DNA of 6,499 bases, taken from positions 1 to 6,499 of the forward strand of contig JAIDBM010000019.1 in the NCBI GenBank assembly GCA_029056365.1, given 5' to 3'. The stretch is from Muribaculaceae bacterium (lineage in GTDB: Bacteria > Bacteroidota > Bacteroidia > Bacteroidales > Muribaculaceae). The notes beneath the pieces are model-generated. The model did no database searches, was not told where the DNA came from, and saw nothing but the letters and a program-made list of their open reading frames with translations. Both the position numbers and the translations under genes were made by a program. The number at the start of each line of letters is the position of its first letter. The first letter of the stretch is position 1. Positions 1-5,758 of this stretch are shown piece by piece.

Positions 1-1015
1 ACAGGGTGTAATTGTCGCTGTCTTTGTGATGTGTCTTTTTGTCGGCCCCACGGTAATAGCCATCGACATCGGAATTGAGAACCGGGGCGAACATGGTGTG
101 ATACAGCGATGTATAGAATTTCACAAGCATGTCATGACTGGTGCTTACCGCTTTTATGCGGCCAAGCTCGCTGTTCCAGTCGTCGTACGCCTCGGAACAA
201 AGCCGGCCGAAATCCCAGTGGTTCATCTCGGCTTCGAGATTCCGTCGGGCCCCTTCGGCCGACACCGGTGAAAGAGCCACCTTAAGCAGAATCTGTTCGC
301 CGTCGGAGGTCGTGAACGAAGCGCGTCCGTACAGACTGTCGGCATGAAGCGTGAAACTGTCGAAAGGACGCGAGAACTCGGCAGCGAAATAAACTTTCTG
401 GTCGGGTGCCCATCCGCGCGAGAAGCGGTAGCCTTCGATGCGCCTGTCGCCGATGGCCTGCATATGAGTCTGTGTGGCGCGGTCCCAGCATCCGCCGTTG
501 GCAAGGTCGAATACCACAGCGGCAGAATCGCTTTGTGGAAACGTGTAACGGTGCATGGCCGCACGTTTGGTCGCGGTCATTTCCGCAACAATTCCGTAAC
601 GTTCAAGTGGCACGGAATAATATCCGGGGCGTACTGTTTCATGCCGCCGGTCGGCATACGACCACAGACCGGACTCCGGAACATCAACCGAGCCGCGTGC
701 ATATGTTACATTTCCGGTCACAGGCATTACGGTGATGTCGAACAGATCGCCTATTCCGGTACCGGAAAAATGGGTGTGGGAGAATCCTATTACGGTTGAG
801 TCGCTTTCGTGATAGCCCGAGCACCAGTCCCATTGCTGAGGAACAGATGTAGGGCCGGCCTGTACCATGCCGAATGGCCGGTTGGCTCCTACGAATACAT
901 GTCCGTGGCCTCCGGAGCCTATTCTGGGGTCGACATAGCTGCAATAGTCGGTCTGTGCGTTTGAATGTAAAAAGGACAGTGCTGCAGCGGCAGCGATAAA
1001 AACTTTCTTTTTCAT
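1..1015 (-). CDS. Secreted GH92 family alpha-mannosidase (3' part beyond window)
   Basis: Exo-acting alpha-mannosidases of family GH92 remove terminal mannose from N-glycans and yeast mannan in a calcium-dependent inverting reaction, usually in the periplasm or on the cell surface of Bacteroidota. The visible 338 residues begin with a signal peptide (MKKK, an alanine-rich core, likely cleavage SNA|QT after residue 20). There is no lipobox cysteine, so a soluble periplasmic or secreted product is expected. Family hallmarks follow: YVDPRIGSGGHGH (27-39), PFGMVQAGP (47-55), SGYHESDSTVIGFSHTHFSG (66-85), GWAPDQKVYFAAEFSRPF (201-218), and the start of the alpha/alpha toroid, FYTSLYHTMFAPVLNSDVDG (300-319). 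Family members are about 700-770 aa, so more than half is missing, including the catalytic carboxylates. Linkage specificity cannot be read here. The start lies 38 nt after the PagL-like gene and no separate promoter is visible, so it is probably the last visible cistron of unit B. The family call is firm. Confidence 0.93.
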   Translation of the reverse strand, partial: MKKKVFIAAAAALSFLHSNAQTDYCSYVDPRIGSGGHGHVFVGANRPFGMVQAGPTSVPQQWDWCSGYHESDSTVIGFSHTHFSGTGIGDLFDITVMPVTGNVTYARGSVDVPESGLWSYADRRHETVRPGYYSVPLERYGIVAEMTATKRAAMHRYTFPQSDSAAVVFDLANGGCWDRATQTHMQAIGDRRIEGYRFSRGWAPDQKVYFAAEFSRPFDSFTLHADSLYGRASFTTSDGEQILLKVALSPVSAEGARRNLEAEMNHWDFGRLCSEAYDDWNSELGRIKAVSTSHDMLVKFYTSLYHTMFAPVLNSDVDGYYRGADKKTHHKDSDNYTL

Positions 1016-1053
1016 GGTGTCAAATCTTGCGCTCATATGTTCCATATGGTATG

Positions 1054-2241
1054 TTATAGTCTGATGCCGATGCCAAGCATCAGATTCTGAGGTTCTTTGA
1101 AGGAACCTAAGCGATAGCCGGTGTTGATATATAGATTTTTAGTGATAAATGTCTTGAGAGTAAGAGACTGGTAGAAAGCCTTGTCGCCCTTCGGATTTAC
1201 AATGTCGTAGCCGATACCCGCATTGACGGCGAATATGGGCATTGTCAGTTCGGCGTGTGCCGACAAACCCACACTGATCTGTCGGCCGAACGGGGGGCGC
1301 CGGAACTTAATCATGTCGGCGAAGGTGCCGTCGACCCAGTATGGAGCCAGGCCGGCGCTTTCGTCCCATTGAAAGTCGAGCGACGGTCCTACGGCAATCC
1401 ATCTGTTAAGAGAACGCAGGGGCGAAAACTGAAAGCCTGCTACCCCGAATTTACCCGGGCATAGCTGCGGTTCCGCCGGGTTGCCGATTGAGACAGCACG
1501 CTTGCGCCAGGCTCCGTAAACCGTAATGTCGTAGAACCACCGTCCTTTGTCGGCTTCTTCGGTTAGGCTCCTGTCAGGAGCCGCGGCGGTTTCTGTCGGG
1601 GTATTGATGGCATAGGCAATTCCAATTGAAGCTCCGATGTGATTTACACCGCCGTTTGGCCACGATGTGTTGCCGTTGGAGTAGTGGTTGGCTGAAAGTC
1701 CGACCGACATCTTCCATCTGTCCGACAGGGTGTATTGCAGCTTTAAACCAAGTGCCATGTGTGCTGTTACGGATGTGCCTATCACCGCGTTGTCCGATGC
1801 TGTTTCCTGATTATAGTGCTTCCAGCCGAAAGCGGCACCGAACTGCCACTCGTAACCAAGGCTGAGACGATTGTTGAAGTACAGGAAAGGTGCCCCTTGA
1901 TACACATAGGCCGATACAGGCGTTCCAAGTAGCCGGTTGGCGAAAAAAGTTGTGGTTCCCAGTCCGATACCTTGATACAGACCTTTATATAACAACCCCT
2001 CGCGGGTTGTTTTGTCAAAACTGAAATCAGCTCGGATGTTTACTGATAATGATGAGCTTATGTGCTTTCCCATTTCGTTGCCGCCATCCAGAAAACTGTT
2101 TGTTCCCGGCACCCATGCCGGTGAAAGTTCGGCACCGGCACGCCATAGCAGAGGTTGTGAGAAACCCGACGGGACAGAATCTGCCGCCACTGCCGCAATG
2201 GCAATTGTAAAAGTCAGAAGTATAGATGTTATTCTATTCAT
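1054..2241 (-). CDS. PagL-like lipid A deacylase / acyloxyacyl hydrolase family outer-membrane protein
   Basis: A 395-aa predicted outer-membrane beta-barrel. The signal peptide is about residues 1-20 (MNRITSILL..AIAAVAA|DS). The rest alternates short amphipathic strands and ends in NLMLGIGIRL, a typical barrel C-terminus. The diagnostic segment is NHYSNGNTSWPNGGVNHIG (185-203). It matches the PagL active-site motif, in which His and Ser two residues later (here H186 and S188) hydrolyse the 3-O acyl chain of lipid A. The PagL glutamate 14 residues after the His is Asn here (N200); as I recall, Bacteroidota relatives often read PNxGxN at this place. At 395 aa it is about twice the length of classical PagL, so the second half (about 225-395) is either extra barrel or a lineage-specific extension. 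I chose the ATG at 2241 over an in-frame ATG at 2301 because it directly begins a good signal peptide and overlaps the upstream stop by 8 nt (ATGAATAG), which suggests translational coupling. Deacylase activity is inferred. Confidence 0.75.
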   Translation of the reverse strand: MNRITSILLTFTIAIAAVAADSVPSGFSQPLLWRAGAELSPAWVPGTNSFLDGGNEMGKHISSSLSVNIRADFSFDKTTREGLLYKGLYQGIGLGTTTFFANRLLGTPVSAYVYQGAPFLYFNNRLSLGYEWQFGAAFGWKHYNQETASDNAVIGTSVTAHMALGLKLQYTLSDRWKMSVGLSANHYSNGNTSWPNGGVNHIGASIGIAYAINTPTETAAAPDRSLTEEADKGRWFYDITVYGAWRKRAVSIGNPAEPQLCPGKFGVAGFQFSPLRSLNRWIAVGPSLDFQWDESAGLAPYWVDGTFADMIKFRRPPFGRQISVGLSAHAELTMPIFAVNAGIGYDIVNPKGDKAFYQSLTLKTFITKNLYINTGYRLGSFKEPQNLMLGIGIRL

Positions 2242-3160
2242 ATGCAACGTTGTATTCAAAGCTTGTGGCATAAACTGAAGTAAAGCTGACAGGAACATCA
2301 TAAGTAAGGTTTTGCACGCTGTTGTAGAATGTTATTTCAGCATCCTGCGTGGCCCGGGTATAGTACAATGTGTATGTTACTTTCGCTTTTGTATATGCAG
2401 GAACATCCACGGTGATTTTTGTATTCAGATACCGGCTCGGCGTGAAAGTCCGTTGTCGGCCCAGCACGATGTCATGATATTCATTCCAATACCATTCCGA
2501 GCCGTTGAATGTAAGCATCGGCATATCGACAGTCAGTCCGCGGGCCCAGAAGTCGGCGGGCATGGCCATGTCGGTGCATCTTGAATCGAGAAATGGCATT
2601 ATTTCGATTTTCTGACTAAGAGAACTGTTGTTTGTCAGGCTTGTGGTGTGGGTAACCCGGTCAATGTCCTCATCAAGTTTCAGGTCGCCTCTTGGTGTCC
2701 AGAAAACAAACTGGAGATTCTCACCTTCTGAAATATTTACCTTGATGTTTTTTGTTTCGCCTGACTCATAGTCGAGCTGTAAAGAGAATTCGGTATCCGA
2801 CGAAGCATTGTAGTTGCTCCGGATATATATCATGTCTCCGACGAATCCGATTGAGTACCATAGTTTAGGATTTTCATATACAATGCTGCCCAGTTCCGAG
2901 GCCGGACAGTCGGAGTCGGCTGGATTGCCGTTGGAGTCGTAGTAACTTATGTATTCCTTTTCGTCCGGACTATTATAGTTGATGCGGATTCGGGTCAGAC
3001 CTTTTCTGGAGAACGCCGACGACCATTCTCCGCCATCTCCTTCAAGCATTATATCGGTGTATTCAGGCAAATCGGATACATCAGTAAATATATCATTGTT
3101 GCACGCTGAAACAAGAACGCAGAGGGCGATTGCCGCGATATGGATGATGTTATTCCTCAT
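2234..3160 (-). CDS. Lipoprotein with possible BACON-like N-domain and ETX/MTX2-like C-terminal half
   Basis: A 308-aa predicted lipoprotein. The SPII signal is MRNNIIHIAAIALCVLVSAC with the lipidated Cys at residue 20. Residues about 36-150 are beta-rich and look like a BACON-type Ig fold: a GDGG turn (41-44), then a segment resembling 'I.I..N.S....F.L.L.YESGETK.I.V' (111-143). Residues about 168-308 resemble the ETX/MTX2 branch of aerolysin-like pore-forming proteins: TTSLTNNSSLSQKIEI (172-187), then alternating strands, then VDVPAYTKAKVTYTLYYTRA (251-270), which recalls the family's VPPxTKVxV segment, then TSFEYNVAYE at the end. The resemblance is by eye and weak, and no function can be assigned. 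It is the first gene of unit B: a -7-type element lies at 3192..3199 and the stop overlaps the PagL-like start by 8 nt. Alternatively it is an ordinary beta-sandwich surface lipoprotein. The gene and its lipoprotein nature are secure, the fold is not. Confidence 0.85.
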   Translation of the reverse strand: MRNNIIHIAAIALCVLVSACNNDIFTDVSDLPEYTDIMLEGDGGEWSSAFSRKGLTRIRINYNSPDEKEYISYYDSNGNPADSDCPASELGSIVYENPKLWYSIGFVGDMIYIRSNYNASSDTEFSLQLDYESGETKNIKVNISEGENLQFVFWTPRGDLKLDEDIDRVTHTTSLTNNSSLSQKIEIMPFLDSRCTDMAMPADFWARGLTVDMPMLTFNGSEWYWNEYHDIVLGRQRTFTPSRYLNTKITVDVPAYTKAKVTYTLYYTRATQDAEITFYNSVQNLTYDVPVSFTSVYATSFEYNVAYE

Positions 3161-3191
3161 TGATTAGAGCCGATTCTTAGTTAATATATTG

Positions 3192-3199
3192 CAAATGTA
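3192..3199 (-). promoter_or_regulatory. Candidate Bacteroidota -7 promoter element (TACATTTG)
   Basis: On the minus strand the sequence TACATTTG matches the Bacteroidota housekeeping -7 consensus TAnnTTTG exactly. Transcription would begin near 3186, leaving a leader of about 25 nt before the lipoprotein ATG at 3160. I see no good TTTG element about 19-21 nt further upstream, so the promoter may be weak or activator-dependent. Its position, directly after the terminator of the previous unit and before a divergently functioning gene set, supports the call. Confidence 0.5.
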
Positions 3200-3230
3200 G
3201 TGATAAATCCTGAGTTTTTGACCCCGGCAG

Positions 3231-3259
3231 AAAAAAAATCAAGGCGTCAGCCTTGATTT
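3231..3259 (-). terminator. Intrinsic terminator after the NADAR-like gene
   Basis: Reading the minus strand, the arms AAATCAAGGC (3259-3250) and GCCTTGATTT (3245-3236) pair perfectly over 10 bp around the 4-nt loop TGAC. The second arm runs into eight consecutive T residues (3238-3231). This is a textbook Rho-independent terminator, 33 nt past the NADAR-like stop codon. It separates unit A from unit B. On the plus strand no T-run follows the hairpin, so it is directional. Confidence 0.93.
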
Positions 3260-3292
3260 CCTCTTCATCTTCCTGTGTTTCAGAAAGTGATT

Positions 3293-3808
3293 TTACACAT
3301 TATTTTCTATCGAACCGTCTCTTAGCTCAGTTAAGATATTACAGAATTCATGTTCGGTGAGTATTGTCTGAGATGGGTCGGATTTCCCCATTGTGTGATA
3401 GAGTTTCTTTTTGCCGGTAGCCGACAAGGCATCACGGAATTTCGGACACTGCTCATGCATGGCGAGAAAGGCACGCCGCACCAGAGTCTGAAACTGCTCG
3501 CCGTGTCTGTCGATGCATTCTCCTTTCCAATACACAGTCTGCGTCTCTATCCATTTCCATGTGCCTTTGCGCTTGGCCCGTACGCCATATAGGGCACATA
3601 CTTTCAGTTGCTTTTCGGTGTCGGCGTGTTTTAGCGACTGCAGGAAACCTTCCATTCCTCCGCATTCAACGCCATCGAATACAAAGTGGTTTTCAGTGAA
3701 ATTCGACAGTATCCCTGCCGGGCCGTATTCCTTAGAGGATATGTCAACCGCAAGGCCAAACCATGTCTGTACTTTAACGTATATCTTATATAGCGCTCTG
3801 TTGTTCAT
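3293..3808 (-). CDS. NADAR / YbiA-like superfamily protein (divergent)
   Basis: A 171-aa cytosolic protein without a signal peptide. NADAR proteins are N-glycosidases acting on ADP-ribose-containing compounds. Members have been shown to remove ADP-ribose from guanine bases, and YbiA-type relatives act on riboflavin intermediates. I see the YbiA-like start motif SKEYGPAGILSNFTENHFVF (25-44), then DGVECGGMEGFLQSLKH (45-61), equivalent to the family's DGKTWPTSEHYFQAQKF; Glu53, at the presumed catalytic position, and Gln57 are kept. The C-terminal part ..VRRAFLAMHEQCPKFRDAL (110-128), SATGKKKLYHTM (129-140) and CNILTELRD (156-164) lines up with YbiA's ..LRALLLATAPAKLVEHT and ..LLMELRE. The YbiA-type WG segment after that helix is replaced by KSDPSQTILTEHEF, and a W..WIETQTVYWKGE stretch (84-97) is distinctive. 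Length is close to the family's usual about 160-180 aa. It sits 9 nt after the upstream gene and is the last gene before the terminator. The superfamily is likely, the substrate unknown. Confidence 0.75.
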   Translation of the reverse strand: MNNRALYKIYVKVQTWFGLAVDISSKEYGPAGILSNFTENHFVFDGVECGGMEGFLQSLKHADTEKQLKVCALYGVRAKRKGTWKWIETQTVYWKGECIDRHGEQFQTLVRRAFLAMHEQCPKFRDALSATGKKKLYHTMGKSDPSQTILTEHEFCNILTELRDGSIENNV

Positions 3809-3817
3809 TTTTCTGAT

Positions 3818-4396
3818 TTATTGATTATTTGCGATTGCCTTTACTGCTTCCTTGTGTACTTTGTCCAGTATATGTTCACTACGTTCTTTGTCGGTGTAGT
3901 AGCGGAACTTTGATATTATATTCGCCTGCTGGTCGATGAAGCCGAATATGTTCAGTTCCACATCGTCCGTCATGCCGAAGCCTTCATCATCTCTCCAGTA
4001 ACGGCCATCGGGGATGAGCTGCCACTGAACTTCCGCAATGCCGTTCTCGAAGCGCCGGATAAACGACGGATACTGAAACGAATAGCATTGAAGTGTGGCG
4101 ATGGCTTCTTCCGGGAGTCCCTTCATCGAGGCCCAGTCGATATGCTCCGCGTCAACAATAGCGAGCTGTTGGTCCGATGTCATCCATTCGTATGCGGTCT
4201 TCCGGTTGTGGTTGAGAAGAAAGCGAGGCTTCCACCATCCGAATATCACCTGGTTTACCACTTCCATGCCCTCGTCGAGTTTCTGTTTCCGATACTTTCC
4301 GGTGTCGTATCTGTCGGAATACAGTATGCGGTACATTTTTTCATCATAAGTGCCGGGTTCATCGGCCATGTTGCTTATTCGGTCGTATATGTTCAT
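3818..4396 (-). CDS. Uncharacterised 192-aa cytosolic protein upstream of the NADAR-like gene
   Basis: I do not recognise this family. The product is 192 aa, with no signal peptide or membrane segment, rich in charged and aromatic residues. The N-terminal 60 residues look helical (MNIYDRISNMADE.., a basic Y/R/K-rich stretch at 22-39, then VVNQVIFGWWKPRFLL at 47-62). Residues about 105-170 look like consecutive beta strands with tight turns: YPSFIRRFENGIAEVQWQLI (109-128), GRYWRDDEGFGMTDD (131-145), ELNIFGFID (147-155). The end is a helix (ERSEHILDKVHKEAVKAIAN). I chose the ATG at 4396: an in-frame ATG at 4522 would add 42 low-complexity residues and overlap the end of the upstream gene. The stop is 9 nt before the NADAR-like start, so the two are almost certainly co-transcribed and perhaps functionally paired. 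No function is offered. Confidence 0.8.
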   Translation of the reverse strand: MNIYDRISNMADEPGTYDEKMYRILYSDRYDTGKYRKQKLDEGMEVVNQVIFGWWKPRFLLNHNRKTAYEWMTSDQQLAIVDAEHIDWASMKGLPEEAIATLQCYSFQYPSFIRRFENGIAEVQWQLIPDGRYWRDDEGFGMTDDVELNIFGFIDQQANIISKFRYYTDKERSEHILDKVHKEAVKAIANNQ

Positions 4397-4451
4397 AATC
4401 GGGTGCTTTATATCATATATTATAACAGATGCCGGAACAGGCGAAAATCTA

Positions 4452-5744
4452 TCAGCGTACCGGGTGCATCTTCCAGAGGTCGATCGATTCGATGCGATGA
4501 TACAGGCGGTCGATGAATTCAAGGTTTATCGAATTTAACGATTCCGCTGTCTCCGGAGCTGACGACATGGCAATCTGCTCTCTCGTCTGTATCCATTTCT
4601 TTATCGCAGGTCGGATTTCATTCCACATCGGATGGTAATAGCCGCTTGCTTCAGCGCTATGATATTGATTCAGAATGCTGTCGATGTCGGCAGCTGTTTT
4701 CATGTTGTCTGCTGCGACAACAGAACCGGCCTTGCCGTTAAGAACGAGCCGTTCCCTTTTGAGCTGATCCTGCCGTTCTGAAAATATGTCCATAAGAGTT
4801 TCTTCATGGTCCATATACTTGCATTGGTACCAGTCGGTGTTTTCAAGCAGGAAATCCATATAGCAGGATAGGGCAGATACCAAATTGTGCCATGCCGTAT
4901 ATTCGGCCTCGTAGAGAGGATAATCCAGAATCATCTGTTCATACTCCCATGAAAGCTGCATGTTTGCCATACATCGCGACAACGACATGCAAAAGGTCAT
5001 ATCCTGGATGTTGACGGCCCCGGGAATTTCAAGAATCGACTCCACTTCCGCTATTGCAGTTTTCTGATTTCCGTTGTATTCCTTCAGAATGAAATGGCGC
5101 ATGGCCTTTGCAAAATTAAGGTCATTTGCAGGCGAACATTCTTCTCCCCACATATTGAGGATATGTTCAAGGAGTCTGTAGGCAGCAGGGTTGAGATCCA
5201 TCATCTCCTTCAGACATCCGTCGTGGGGTTTCTCCGATACGGCTTCTCCGATACTGATAAATTCAGATACCGGCATTGCGGCACTGCTGAAGAACGGAAT
5301 CAGCTCTACAGTGTATTCATCAATGGCTGTTTCTGTCAGTTTCAATGTGCTGAAGTGCCGGCCCTCCCTGTTATACAGCTTATAGTTGAATCGGTCGACG
5401 GAAATGATTGAGTCAATCGGAAAGTATGCATCCTCTTTATAGATATATTTCCTGGTCTTCAAATCAACGATGGCGTATCCGTGTGAACCGGAATGATGTC
5501 TGTCGGCACTTTTATATGGAAATACAATGTTTTTTATCGAATCGGTGAATACTATCCGGCTATAATCATAGCCGGAGATAAGGCTGTCGCCATACGATAA
5601 GGCGAGCAGTCCGGGCGTATTGTCGGGGTCTTGTTCAGCATGGACACCAAAACCGAGGTCATGGCGGTTGCCATCGGCGCATGATGCCATACCGAGGGCC
5701 AGGGCCATCGCAGCAATATTCAAGATAAGACTATGGTTTCTCAT
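4452..5744 (-). CDS. Uncharacterised 430-aa lipoprotein
   Basis: The N-terminus MRNHSLILNIAAMALALGMA followed by Ser-Cys gives an SPII signal with lipidated Cys22, so the mature protein should be membrane-anchored in the envelope. Residues about 45-150 appear beta-rich (for example YSRIVFTDSIKNIVFPY, then GYAIVDLKTRKYIYK). Residues about 175-425 appear mainly helical and hold six cysteines (177, 203, 252, 258, 294, 308) that could form disulfides after export. The stretch ADIDSILNQYHSA (352-364) then W374..IRPAIKKWIQTREQI (377-391) faintly recalls LprI/DUF1311 domains ('LN..Y' then 'W...R'), but without that family's cysteines; I would not rely on it. The gene starts 14 nt after the sirtuin stop, with no promoter visible in between, and is followed by a 55-nt AT-rich gap. 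Its place between two cytosolic NAD-related genes is unexplained. Confidence 0.87.
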   Translation of the reverse strand: MRNHSLILNIAAMALALGMASCADGNRHDLGFGVHAEQDPDNTPGLLALSYGDSLISGYDYSRIVFTDSIKNIVFPYKSADRHHSGSHGYAIVDLKTRKYIYKEDAYFPIDSIISVDRFNYKLYNREGRHFSTLKLTETAIDEYTVELIPFFSSAAMPVSEFISIGEAVSEKPHDGCLKEMMDLNPAAYRLLEHILNMWGEECSPANDLNFAKAMRHFILKEYNGNQKTAIAEVESILEIPGAVNIQDMTFCMSLSRCMANMQLSWEYEQMILDYPLYEAEYTAWHNLVSALSCYMDFLLENTDWYQCKYMDHEETLMDIFSERQDQLKRERLVLNGKAGSVVAADNMKTAADIDSILNQYHSAEASGYYHPMWNEIRPAIKKWIQTREQIAMSSAPETAESLNSINLEFIDRLYHRIESIDLWKMHPVR

Positions 5745-5758
5745 GGCTTGTAGAAATT

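Noticed and set aside
754..767. 14-bp perfect palindrome TTCCGGTACCGGAA
   Set aside because: It falls within conserved GH92 codons for Phe-Ser-Gly-Thr-Gly, so it is explained by coding content; no second copy seen.
344..799. Plus-strand open frame of 151 codons opposite the GH92 gene
   Set aside because: It is the shadow of a strongly conserved minus-strand GH92 reading frame and has no recognisable domain or start signal.
1034..1048. Two close CATATG copies between the PagL-like and GH92 genes
   Set aside because: Six-base palindromes this short and without further symmetry are expected by chance and give no operator evidence.
1991..2013. Hairpin AACAACCC / GGGTTGTT with a short T-run on the plus strand, resembling a terminator
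   Set aside because: It lies inside the PagL-like coding region on the strand opposite to transcription, and the T-run is only four bases; probably chance.
2242..2301. In-frame upstream start (ATG at 2301) for the PagL-like gene
   Set aside because: It would add 20 residues before a clean signal peptide and lengthen the overlap with the upstream coding region; the ATG at 2241 fits both the signal peptide and the stop-start overlap.
4411..4430. AT-rich gap with a TATAAT-like string on the minus strand
   Set aside because: Bacteroidota promoters use TAnnTTTG rather than TATAAT, no TTTG -33 element is present, and the gap is only 55 nt within a co-directional gene run.
4397..4522. In-frame upstream start (ATG at 4522) for the 192-aa gene
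   Set aside because: The extra 42 residues overlap the end of the upstream lipoprotein gene, look like non-coding translation and do not resemble a signal peptide.
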